This document shows positions 1 to 6,807 of a stretch of 64,000 nt of DNA, piece by piece. Both the position numbers and the translations under genes were made by a program. Each line of letters begins with the position of its first letter. Positions within the stretch are counted from its first letter, which is position 1. Source of the stretch: Pontibacter sp. FD36. Lineage in GTDB: Bacteria; Bacteroidota; Bacteroidia; Cytophagales; Hymenobacteraceae. The notes under the pieces are model-generated. The model did no database searches and was not told where the DNA came from. It saw only the letters and a list, made by a program, of their open reading frames with translations. The DNA lies in NCBI RefSeq assembly GCF_015686655.1, contig NZ_JADPMP010000015.1, positions 1 to 64,000 of the forward strand. Direction: 5' to 3'.

Positions 1-97
1 TTACTTATTAATTCTTACTTATTAATTCTTACTTATTAATTCTTACTTATTAATTCTTACTTATTAATTCTTACTTATTAATTCTTACTTATTAAAT
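1..97. repeat. 14-bp direct tandem repeat array
   Basis: Six perfect copies of TTACTTATTAATTC run head to tail from base 1, and a seventh copy breaks off after TTACTTATTAAAT. The array begins at the window edge, so its full length is unknown. Its right end runs into an A+T-only inverted repeat (92-100 with 105-113, 4-base loop) that overlaps the stop codon of the mobC-like gene. Short identical AT-rich direct repeats are typical of plasmid iterons or partition sites, but nothing here shows which this is. Confidence 0.9.
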
Positions 98-105
98 AAT
101 AAATA

Positions 106-543
106 TTATTTAAACTTCTTGAACCTTGCAGCAGCAATCCGAAGAAAAGAGCGAAGCGCCTTGACCAATTCTTTTTCTATGATACTAAACTCTATCATGT
201 GTCTGTTAAAATCGGCAAGAAACTGCATGTTTATCATATTGTTTGCCTTCAGGTAATTGACATACCTGGCTACCTGATTGATATTGTTACCAACCCTGCT
301 GATCTCTGGGCCGAGCCTATCCAACACCGCGATTAACTCTTTAGGATTAGCAATAAAATCGTCAGGCTGCGCCAGCGCCTTCTTCCGCAGGTAAACAGAC
401 AATGATTCATGCCCTGCAGCCGTCATCTCAGCCTCCAGTCGCCTGTATTCGCTATCGGAAAAGGTCAGCTTTACTTGTCTGGCTCTCTTTAATTCAGGCG
501 ATAGTTTTGGACGCCCTCCCTTTGCTTTCTTAACATCTTCCAT
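106..543 (-). CDS. mobC: MobC-like plasmid mobilization relaxosome protein
   Basis: The protein is about 145 residues and matches the MobC family of relaxosome accessory proteins, which help a relaxase open DNA at oriT. The N-terminal third is basic and has ribbon-helix-helix character (KLTFSDSEYRRLEAEM). It is followed by the hallmark stretch EISRVGNNINQVARYVN. The frame stays open up to base 789, but the extra 82 residues are low-quality sequence unlike any MobC, so I place the start at the ATG at 541-543, just before the basic GGRPK segment. The relaxase normally lies immediately downstream and would fall left of the window edge. The family is clear; the exact start is less so. Confidence 0.8.
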   Translation of the reverse strand: MEDVKKAKGGRPKLSPELKRARQVKLTFSDSEYRRLEAEMTAAGHESLSVYLRKKALAQPDDFIANPKELIAVLDRLGPEISRVGNNINQVARYVNYLKANNMINMQFLADFNRHMIEFSIIEKELVKALRSFLRIAAARFKKFK

Positions 544-997
544 ACATTCTTTGCTCAATAAAAGACACGAGTTGCGAGTGGATTTCCCCTTGCTGATAGC
601 TACGCTGAAAGCAAGGCAAGAGGTTTTGAGGGACTCAAAACACATCTTGCAATACAAAGCCCACCATATACCAAAAGAAAGAATTCTAGGCAAATAATAC
701 AAGGAGAAGGGGCTAGGAAGGGTTAGGATTCCAAAGATGGAGCATTGGGTAAGCTGGAAAACAGGGGAGCATGGATCATAACTACTCACTACAAGAAAAA
801 GCTCCAGGTGCTAAATCCAGCGGCAAAATACTTATTAAGTATAAGATATTATTTAACAGTTAATAATCAATAATTATCAACATAACATCTAATAGATATT
901 AAATAATAATTATTATTTACGGCTAGAAATATTTGTCAGTCAAAGGCAAGCAGCTTAATAGCCAAAGTTGATGGTTTAAGACGAAAAGCAGAAAGAG
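544..997. other. intergenic stretch with AT-rich palindrome
   Basis: No convincing gene is visible. Bases 835-919 are extremely AT-rich, with many TTAAT and ATTAA motifs and the palindrome listed separately. The position upstream of mobC suggests regulatory or transfer-origin sequence, but I cannot identify a nic site. Confidence 0.5.
900..919. repeat. 20-bp perfect A+T palindrome
   Basis: Bases 900-919 are identical to their own reverse complement, with a core of AAATAATAATTATTATTT. A shorter relative, TAATAATTATTA, lies near 11,320. The site could bind a dimeric regulator or a plasmid partition protein; function is unknown. Confidence 0.7.
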
Positions 998-1252
998 TCA
1001 GAAAAGGGTAGACAGGTCAATAGGGGAGAGGTAAGGTTCCAGAAGCCTTCGGCTCTTAAAAGCCCGCACATGGCAAATACTACTATCGCTATCACATGAA
1101 CTAATCCAAACCTCTGCAAAAAAATCACCCATGTAGTAGAGGCATACCCGATACTCTCCATCAAGGCGGTTTGAAAGAAACTGCCCCTCATCCCATACCA
1201 CCTGTGCCCTGTCATTAAGTGAAAGAATACTATTGAACTCATACAGGTTCAT
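998..1252 (-). CDS. small conserved hypothetical protein
   Basis: The 84-residue product begins MNLYEFNSILSLNDRAQVVW and carries a pattern (WDEGQFL, DGEYRVCLYYMGDFFAEVW, FKSRRLLEPYL) that I recognise as a widespread short hypothetical protein of Hymenobacteraceae mobile regions. It has no signal peptide, membrane segment or known catalytic motif. An overlapping frame (976-1242) is open but looks like a shadow. It may be co-transcribed with the HTH-like gene 83 bases upstream on the same strand. Function unknown. Confidence 0.6.
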   Translation of the reverse strand: MNLYEFNSILSLNDRAQVVWDEGQFLSNRLDGEYRVCLYYMGDFFAEVWISSCDSDSSICHVRAFKSRRLLEPYLSPIDLSTLF

Positions 1253-1335
1253 AGGAGAACAAGCTAGAAGTTGATTAATAGAATAGTAGGCAATGTAAAG
1301 CTTAGCATCTTGTGCCTTGTGAAGCCATCATTTAG

Positions 1336-1617
1336 TTATCCTTCAGCAGGTACCGATTTCTTGATCGTTTCGTGAAGTAAGGCAAAGAGCTTGATCGCAT
1401 CGACATCCAGGAGTACCGCCAGGTCCAGCAATTCGCTTACACGAAAGGAGCGGGGATCGTCAATCTTGTTTCGAAGTCGCTGGTTGTTTATACCTAGTGC
1501 TTTGGCCACGGGAGTATACGGTACGATATCAAACAGTTCAGTAAGTGAAGTTAGCTGTTGCTCTTCAAGCATACGCTTGCCTAGTTCAAACTTAGGGCTC
1601 TTATCTTCTATCTGCAT
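1336..1617 (-). CDS. small HTH-like DNA-binding protein
   Basis: This 93-residue protein has an XRE/Cro-like helix-turn-helix signature around residues 30-65: TPVAKALGINNQRLRNKIDDP, followed by a leucine-rich helix (VSELLDLAVLLDVDAIKLFALL). It has no other domain, so it probably acts as a small DNA-binding regulator. The upstream region (about 1682-1725) resembles the element shared by the ardC-like and radC-like genes, which makes it a candidate regulator of that element; this link is inference. The start is the ATG at 1615-1617. Confidence 0.65.
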   Translation of the reverse strand: MQIEDKSPKFELGKRMLEEQQLTSLTELFDIVPYTPVAKALGINNQRLRNKIDDPRSFRVSELLDLAVLLDVDAIKLFALLHETIKKSVPAEG

Positions 1618-1961
1618 TATCCTGTAATTAACGAATCCTGATGACTTATCTTAAGCCAAATTTTTAAGAACTGATACTTACAAATATATACGCAACATAT
1701 ACAAATTGATACTAAAAGTATTCGACAAGTTTGCTTTTTATTCTATTTCGACCTGTCACTTAGCAGCAATCAAGAAGGTAGAAGTAGGAGGGAGGAAGAT
1801 TGAGCTTCACCAAGCCATGGGGACTTTGAGAAAGCCGCTGCCGTGTCCATCAAGCCTTTGATAAGATAGGAGCATTGGCCCACAGAAAAATAAACTTATT
1901 TGGATAAACTAGAGGTACAGATCTCATAAGATGCTTTTTGCTCAATAAAAATGGTTGCGCG
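1618..1961. other. intergenic region with a weak copy of the ardC/radC element
   Basis: No gene is visible. Bases 1682-1725 begin AAATATATACG and keep about 27 of 44 positions of the element found at 6534-6577. The remainder looks like ordinary spacer between the HTH gene and the end of the oxidoreductase gene. Confidence 0.45.
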
Positions 1962-3305
1962 CTATGTCATATAGCTTACATCTGACGCCATGGTAGGGTA
2001 ACTGAAAAGAAAGCTTTTCAGGTCTCTTGCCTTCATTCCTGCTTTCATAGCCAAGGCATAAATATTGATCGTCTCCTCCGCAAGCGGACCCACCAGATGC
2101 GCACCAAGTATACTTCCGTCAGTCTTACTAACCAGTAACTTATAGAAGTAGGCATTGGCGCGATGCCTTCTGCCGTTAAACCACTGCGTTGCGTCATGGG
2201 TGTTCACCTGGTAGTTTAGCCCTTGCTCTTGCGCCTGGCTTTCGGTAAGTCCCACAGAGGCCAGTGACGGAATGGTAAAGACCACCGTAGGAATCTCCGG
2301 GTAGTTTACTTTCTTGCTGTTGCCCTTAATGATGTTCGTTGCCAGAAAGTGCCCCTCGTAGACAGCTACCGGCGTTAAGGGCAAGCCTTGTGTGTCGGCC
2401 ACGTCTCCAGCCGCGTATACGCGGTGGTTAGACGTGCTTTGTAAGTACCCGTTCACCTCAATGCCCTTCCTGCCGTGCACCACATTACCCTTCTCCAGGT
2501 TCAGCTGCCCCACCTCCGGCACACGTCCAATGGCACTTACCACCAGCCCTGTTACAAGCGTTCCCCTGCCTGCCTCGCCTTCCAGGCTGACTTCATACCC
2601 ACTGCCATGCTGCGTGATGCGCTTTGCCTGGCAGTTAAGCCTAATGTCAATGCCTGCCTCTTTGGACACACGCACCAGCTCGTCCACCATGTCCTGCTCG
2701 AAGTGCTTCAGGGGGCGTGGGCCGTGCTCTATGATGGTGACGCTGGCCCCAGCGCGTGCGACAAGGTGGGCAAACTCGAAAGAGATGTAGCCGCCCCCCA
2801 AAAAGGTGATGTGCTTTGGCAGTTGTGAAAGGTTGAAGAAATCGTCGCTGGTGATGGCATGCACTGCTCCCGGCATGTCCAGCTCCTTGGGGCGTGCCCC
2901 GGAAACCACCACTATCTTTTCAGCGGTAATCTCCTCCTGGCCCACCTGCAAAGTGGACTCATTCAGAAAAGAGACAGGAACATGGTACGTGTCTATGCCT
3001 GCTTTCTCAAAACCCTTCTCCATGTTCTCCGGCACAGGGTCTGTGAAAGTGTCCTTGAAGGCCATCAGCTCGCCCCAGTCTATTTTAACCTCTCCGGAGA
3101 GGCCTTTGCCCAGATGCCGCTGCACCTGCTCCTGCAGGCTGGCACCGTCAATGAGGACTTTTTTAGGGTCACAACCCCGCAGGGCGCAGGTTCCTCCATA
3201 AGAACGGAAGTCGGAGATGGCGGTCTTCAGCCCTGCTTTCGCGCACTTTTTGGCCACAGCGGCACCGGCCATCCCGGCACCGATCACAAACACATCGTAT
3301 TGCAT
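1962..3305 (-). CDS. MerA-like FAD/NAD(P)-disulfide oxidoreductase
   Basis: This 447-residue protein is a class I pyridine nucleotide-disulfide oxidoreductase. It has the FAD-binding GAGMAG (residues 9-14), the redox pair in TCALRGC (Cys40 and Cys45), an NAD(P)-binding GGGYISFE near residue 170 and AAGDVAD near 300. The dimerization domain ends in SYPTMASDVSYMT. Divergence from the mer regulator implies a role as mercuric ion reductase or a partner enzyme. However, it has no N-terminal HMA domain and no C-terminal vicinal cysteine pair, both of which occur in classical MerA. It could instead be an RclA-like or glutathione-reductase-like enzyme. The start is the ATG at 3303-3305. Confidence 0.75.
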   Translation of the reverse strand: MQYDVFVIGAGMAGAAVAKKCAKAGLKTAISDFRSYGGTCALRGCDPKKVLIDGASLQEQVQRHLGKGLSGEVKIDWGELMAFKDTFTDPVPENMEKGFEKAGIDTYHVPVSFLNESTLQVGQEEITAEKIVVVSGARPKELDMPGAVHAITSDDFFNLSQLPKHITFLGGGYISFEFAHLVARAGASVTIIEHGPRPLKHFEQDMVDELVRVSKEAGIDIRLNCQAKRITQHGSGYEVSLEGEAGRGTLVTGLVVSAIGRVPEVGQLNLEKGNVVHGRKGIEVNGYLQSTSNHRVYAAGDVADTQGLPLTPVAVYEGHFLATNIIKGNSKKVNYPEIPTVVFTIPSLASVGLTESQAQEQGLNYQVNTHDATQWFNGRRHRANAYFYKLLVSKTDGSILGAHLVGPLAEETINIYALAMKAGMKARDLKSFLFSYPTMASDVSYMT

Positions 3306-3333
3306 AGCAAGTTCGTATCGTTAAGACTAAGTT

Positions 3334-3357
3334 GTATTTAAGTATTTGCTTAAGTAC
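3334..3357. promoter_or_regulatory. candidate ArsR-type operator between divergent genes
   Basis: Within the 88-base divergent gap lies a 24-bp imperfect palindrome with 18 of 24 symmetric positions and the core TTAAG-N6-CTTAA. Imperfect AT-rich inverted repeats of this size are the usual target of ArsR/SmtB repressors, and the regulator gene starts 36 bases to the right. It could control both directions. Confidence 0.5.
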
Positions 3358-3393
3358 TTTTATGGTTGTAATTTTGTTGTATAAATATTTGAA

Positions 3394-3765
3394 ATGAGAG
3401 AAGACAAAACATGTATCCGGGTATATGCCGATGAGCACCGGCTGAAGCTGTGCGCTGAGAAGCTGGATTCTGCAGAGACCATGATTCAGACGCTGAGCCA
3501 GGTGCTGAGCCTGGCCGGCAGCGAGACGAGGCTGAGGATCCTCTACCTGCTGGAGGAGGAGGGGGAGCTGTGCGTGTGCGACCTAAGCGACGTGCTGCAG
3601 ATGACCATGCCCGCCGTATCGCAGCAGCTGCGCAAGCTTAAGGACGGTGGCATCATCCAGAGCAAAAAAGTGGGGCAAACGATTTTTTACTCCCTGAAGC
3701 AGGAACACGTGGAAATCATAAAGCCCCTTTTCAAGCATATTAGCGGTAAGTTAGAACAAGCATAA
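3394..3765 (+). CDS. ArsR/SmtB-family metal-sensing repressor
   Basis: The 123-residue winged-helix protein carries the metal-binding loop ELCVCDL (Cys60 and Cys62) on the DNA-recognition helix, then MTMPAVSQQLRKLKDGGII and a wing ending in GQTIFYSL. Two further cysteines (7 and 20) lie in the N-terminal arm. Repressors of this family release DNA on binding a soft metal. Its position directly upstream of merTP, and divergent from the MerA-like gene, indicates that it is the mercury sensor replacing MerR, as is common in Bacteroidota. It is the first gene of a three-gene operon. Confidence 0.85.
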   Translation: MREDKTCIRVYADEHRLKLCAEKLDSAETMIQTLSQVLSLAGSETRLRILYLLEEEGELCVCDLSDVLQMTMPAVSQQLRKLKDGGIIQSKKVGQTIFYSLKQEHVEIIKPLFKHISGKLEQA

Positions 3766-3773
3766 TCCCTATC

Positions 3774-4385
3774 ATGAGAACATCCCCGACAAGACTATTA
3801 GGAACCGGCCTGCTGGCGGCCCTTCTTGCATCGCTCTGCTGCATCGCTCCTTTGCTGGCCCTGATAGGCGGCGTCACCGGTGCCGTCTCCGCCTTCGGGT
3901 GGGTGGAGCCTTTCAGGCCTTACCTGGCAGGCATCACCGTGGCTGTGCTGGCTTTGGCTTGGTACCAGCGGCTAAAGGCAGGAAAATCAGCTGCTGCCTG
4001 TGCATGTGAGGGGGAGGCGAACCCTACTTTTTGGAAATCAAACAAATTCCTGCTGACCGTAAGCTGCGTGGCACTGCTCCTGCTGGCCTTCCCGGAGTAT
4101 GCGGGAGCCTTCTACAGGCAACAACCCGTTGCCAAAGCTGCCAGCGTGCAGGCGGACTTCACACAGTCGGTAAAGCTGCAGGTGAAGGGCATGACCTGTG
4201 CGGGCTGTGAGGCGCATGTGAACCAGGAAATAGGTAAGCTGGCAGGTGTCTTCAGCGTGAGCACCTCCTACGAGAAAGGCAATGCCATTATCAAATATGA
4301 CAGCACAAAAGTAGAACCTATGCAGATCCTGCAGGCGGCCAGGAAAACAGGCTACACGGTGGCCATAGAGAATAAGAAGCCATGA
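3774..4385 (+). CDS. merTP: mercuric transport protein, MerT-MerP fusion
   Basis: The 203-residue membrane protein imports Hg(II). The MerT part has three hydrophobic segments (about 10-35, 50-66 and 92-112), a cysteine pair in the first (Cys22-Cys23) and a second pair in the cytosolic loop (Cys76 and Cys78). After residue 130 follows a heavy-metal-associated domain with the metal loop GMTCAGCEAH (Cys142 and Cys145), equivalent to MerP. It starts 8 bases after the regulator gene and overlaps the next gene by ATGA, so it is translationally coupled. Confidence 0.88.
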   Translation: MRTSPTRLLGTGLLAALLASLCCIAPLLALIGGVTGAVSAFGWVEPFRPYLAGITVAVLALAWYQRLKAGKSAAACACEGEANPTFWKSNKFLLTVSCVALLLLAFPEYAGAFYRQQPVAKAASVQADFTQSVKLQVKGMTCAGCEAHVNQEIGKLAGVFSVSTSYEKGNAIIKYDSTKVEPMQILQAARKTGYTVAIENKKP

Positions 4386-4594
4386 TGAACAAGACGAAGA
4401 CAGCCTCCGTGCTCACCTGCCCGGAGTGCGGGCACAGGAAAGAGGAGCAGATGCCAACGGATGCCTGCCAGTATTTCTATGAGTGCGAACAATGCCATAC
4501 AGTACTGAAGCCCAAGCTAGGAGACTGCTGCGTATACTGCTCTTATGGCACCGTAGCATGCCCGCCCATCCAGCAGAAGAAGAGCTGCTGCTGA
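4382..4594 (+). CDS. GDCCVxC-domain protein of mer operons
   Basis: The 70-residue protein is rich in cysteine. It has an N-terminal CPECGH, then CEQCHTVLKPK, and the family signature GDCCVYCSYGTVACPPIQ, ending KKSCC. Proteins with GDCCVxCSYG accompany merT in Bacteroidota mer operons; their biochemical role is not established, but a soluble mercury-binding or relay function is plausible from the thiols. The ATG lies inside the ATGA overlap with merTP. Confidence 0.85.
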   Translation: MMNKTKTASVLTCPECGHRKEEQMPTDACQYFYECEQCHTVLKPKLGDCCVYCSYGTVACPPIQQKKSCC

Positions 4595-4731
4595 CCTTTG
4601 TAGGGGATCGATACTCTGCCGTTATGTCAAATATAGATAATTTCTAAGAAACACTTAATAAAGGTGGCAAAATTAAATAATTAGCCTCGCTATTACTAAA
4701 ATTCACATAAAGCCTACACCCCAAAAGTCAG

Positions 4732-4746
4732 CCCGCCGAAGGCGGG
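4732..4746. repeat. GC-rich hairpin CCCGCC-GAA-GGCGGG
   Basis: A 6-bp perfect stem with a 3-base loop stands out in AT-rich surroundings. The same stem recurs at 5968-5983. Read on the minus strand it is followed by a short T-rich run, so it may back up the terminator at 4804-4840, or be a dispersed REP-like element. Confidence 0.5.
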
Positions 4747-4803
4747 TCGCCATGACTGAATTTCGACTTCCAAATTTTAGCAGCCAACCCTCAGTATTAA
4801 AAA

Positions 4804-4840
4804 TGAAAGATCTTGCCTGATGACCAGACAAGATCTTTCA
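4804..4840 (-). terminator. intrinsic terminator of the ardC-like gene
   Basis: A perfect 12-bp stem (TGAAAGATCTTG with its complement at 4829-4840) and a 13-base loop lie 5 bases after the stop codon of the minus-strand gene. On that strand the stem is followed by ATTTTTAAT, as in intrinsic termination. Confidence 0.75.
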
Positions 4841-4845
4841 AAAGG

Positions 4846-5787
4846 CTATGCTGCCATAGTTGTTGGTTCTACCGCCAGGTTACTTTCTGCCTGTAGATTT
4901 AAGATATAGCTGGCCGCTTTAAAAGCCTTTGTGCTTGCATAGATGATCATGGTCTTATCATCCTTAAATTTCTTCGCCCATCCCTGCAGGTAAGCCACTG
5001 AGTTTTCAAAAACCTCCGCTTTGATACCTGTAAAGGCGTTGAGGAAACTTGCTCCCATCTCGGCTATCAGTTCCTCCTTAGAGTAATTTATGTCGCCAAA
5101 CCGGGCCGCCTTCTCTATGTCAGCAAAACGGTTAAGCCTGGTTTGATGGCCTGTAGAATGAATCAGTTCGTGAAACAGGGTCGCATGATAAGCTTGGGAG
5201 GAAACAAAGCTGCTCAGCTCCGGCATCTGTACCGTATCATTAAAAGGCGCATAGTAGGCCTGGGATCCTCCGTGCAAAACGTTCGGGCGTGGCATAGGGT
5301 ATTGATCCACCACCTCCTGACAAGCCTCTATTACCTGCAGTTCGGTGCGTTCATGGACAGAAGGTAGGGTAAACTCTATTCCTTCCACTTGATCAATATT
5401 AAATACCGTCCAAATAAAGGGGACAAACCTTCTCTGATAAACCTCCTGTGTCTCTCCTGTAGTGCCTTTCCCCTCCCTTGTAACACTTTTGTCATAAACT
5501 TTCCAGTAGATGATCTGTGTTCCTTTCTCTCCCTTCTTAACATGCCCGCCCAGCTCTTTAGCCTGTTTATAGGTAAGAAAATAGGGCGTCCTAAAGCTTT
5601 TCTTATCAGTCAGGTAGTTCAGAAAGAAAGCATTGAAGCCTTCATAATAGCGGCCAGATACATAGTTTTTAGGCAATCCGTAAGATGTCCAGGGCTTTTT
5701 CCAGAATACTTGGCCTTGCTCTAACTGCTCGATAACCTCATTTGTTACCTGATCTGCCAGTTGAATGAATTTTTGATACGCGTTCAT
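4846..5787 (-). CDS. ardC: ArdC-like antirestriction protein (zincin metallopeptidase)
   Basis: This 313-residue protein has the two-part ArdC layout. An N-terminal single-strand-DNA-binding domain contains WKKPW, GRYYEGFNAFFLNYL and the GGHVKKGEKGTQIIYWK segment typical of the family. The C-terminal zincin-like peptidase domain has the zinc motif HELIHSTGH. ArdC proteins of conjugative plasmids protect incoming DNA from host restriction. I use the ATG at 5785-5787 because MNAYQKF matches the normal family start; the open frame extends nine residues further. The 44-bp element at 5824-5867 lies 36 bases upstream and is shared with the radC-like gene, so the two are probably co-regulated. Confidence 0.85.
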   Translation of the reverse strand: MNAYQKFIQLADQVTNEVIEQLEQGQVFWKKPWTSYGLPKNYVSGRYYEGFNAFFLNYLTDKKSFRTPYFLTYKQAKELGGHVKKGEKGTQIIYWKVYDKSVTREGKGTTGETQEVYQRRFVPFIWTVFNIDQVEGIEFTLPSVHERTELQVIEACQEVVDQYPMPRPNVLHGGSQAYYAPFNDTVQMPELSSFVSSQAYHATLFHELIHSTGHQTRLNRFADIEKAARFGDINYSKEELIAEMGASFLNAFTGIKAEVFENSVAYLQGWAKKFKDDKTMIIYASTKAFKAASYILNLQAESNLAVEPTTMAA

Positions 5788-5823
5788 AACTTTTAGCTTT
5801 AGAAGGTTAAACAAAACTCATAC

Positions 5824-5867
5824 TAATATATACGTTTAGTATATAATTAGTTACATTTTGTATGTAT
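5824..5867 (-). promoter_or_regulatory. 44-bp promoter/operator element, copy upstream of ardC
   Basis: This block matches 6534-6577 at most positions, with identical parts TAATATATACGTT, AGTTACATT and TGTATGTAT. On the coding strand it contains two tandem near-repeats of ACATACA-AATGTA about 21 bp apart, which is two helical turns and suits a regulator binding one face of the DNA. Confidence 0.65.
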
Positions 5868-5967
5868 TAATTATCCAAAAAAAAGTTTTTATTTCCCCTT
5901 CTGTTAGCGCTAAATTGTTTGTGTGCTATTGTAGAACAGGCATTACTACAGAAAGGAAAAAGGAAAA

Positions 5968-5983
5968 CCCGCCGCCAGGCGGG
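5968..5983 (-). terminator. intrinsic terminator of the radC-like gene
   Basis: The stem is CCCGCC, loop TGGC, stem GGCGGG on the minus strand, followed directly by TTTTCCTTTTT. It lies 47 bases past the radC stop. Confidence 0.7.
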
Positions 5984-6030
5984 CCGCTACGGTTGGTTTA
6001 ACAGCCGAGATTTGAAGGAGTGAGGGACTT

Positions 6031-6495
6031 TTATAAAAGTCCCTCGTCTGCAAAAGAATAATAGCCCTCATTGGTAAGGATGATGTGATCCAGAACAGCA
6101 ATATCAAGTAAGTTACCGCCCTCCTTCACCTTTTTAGTAAGGCTGATATCTGCACTGCTGGGCTTTAAGTTGCCCGATGGGTGATTATGGGCTAAAACGA
6201 TCCCACTGGCATTGGCTTTGAGCGCTGCGACAAAGATAAGTTTCGGATCTGCCACCGTACCAGCCACGCCACCGGTAGAAACTTCAAATATTCCCAGCAC
6301 TTTGTTTGCTCTGCTTAATAACATAACCTTAAATTGCTCGCGGAACTGTATGCTGCCCTCATCCCACAGCTGTAGGAAGAAAGTGTAACTGTCTTTAGAA
6401 CTCGTAATCTGCGGGCGCTTGGAGGGCTTCACCTGGGGATGGTAGCTGAGCTTTACCTCTGCAATCTGGCTGACGGTTGTTGAAGTCTGTTCCAT
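6031..6495 (-). CDS. radC: RadC-like JAB-domain protein
   Basis: The 154-residue protein is a short member of the RadC (JAB/MPN metalloprotease fold) family. The metal-binding motif HNHPSGNLKPSSAD is complete, with the two histidines and the downstream Ser and Asp, preceded by KANASGIVLA. It lacks the N-terminal helix-hairpin-helix domain of chromosomal RadC, as is usual for the short copies on plasmids and integrative elements, whose role is unproven. The ATG at 6493-6495 is preferred to a GTG two codons upstream. The 44-bp element lies 38 bases upstream, nearly the same distance as at ardC. Confidence 0.85.
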   Translation of the reverse strand: MEQTSTTVSQIAEVKLSYHPQVKPSKRPQITSSKDSYTFFLQLWDEGSIQFREQFKVMLLSRANKVLGIFEVSTGGVAGTVADPKLIFVAALKANASGIVLAHNHPSGNLKPSSADISLTKKVKEGGNLLDIAVLDHIILTNEGYYSFADEGLL

Positions 6496-6533
6496 ACACA
6501 CAAAATTTATAGGCGTTGATATAAAAGATATAT

Positions 6534-6577
6534 TAATATATACGTTATGTATGTAAAAAGTTACATTATGTATGTAT
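6534..6577 (-). promoter_or_regulatory. 44-bp promoter/operator element, copy upstream of radC
   Basis: This is the second copy of the element at 5824-5867. On the coding strand it shows two direct repeats ACATACATAA(T/C)GTA separated by 21 bp. The first contains the palindrome TACATAATGTA. Confidence 0.65.
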
Positions 6578-6807
6578 ATTTTTTATGCTTTTATCTCATT
6601 TTCCTGGCCCTGTGTAAGAATCTTTAGGCTTTATAGCTAGTTATTAAAGCACTGGACATATTTTAGCTGTTTTTGTGAAGAAGTTGTGTAATTTTCGCAG
6701 AGCAAGTCTCTTTCTCTTCCCTTTTGTTAAATCTTTATTGTTCACGAACCCCTCCGACATTTCAAATTACTATTTATAAGGAAGTATATAGAAGTATATA
6801 TATTTAG

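Noticed and set aside
1..97. CRISPR-like array
   Set aside because: The 14-bp units are head to tail without spacers, and no cas gene is present.
544..789. N-terminal extension of the mobC frame
   Set aside because: The extra 82 residues have random-looking composition and do not occur in MobC proteins; the ATG at 541-543 gives the normal start.
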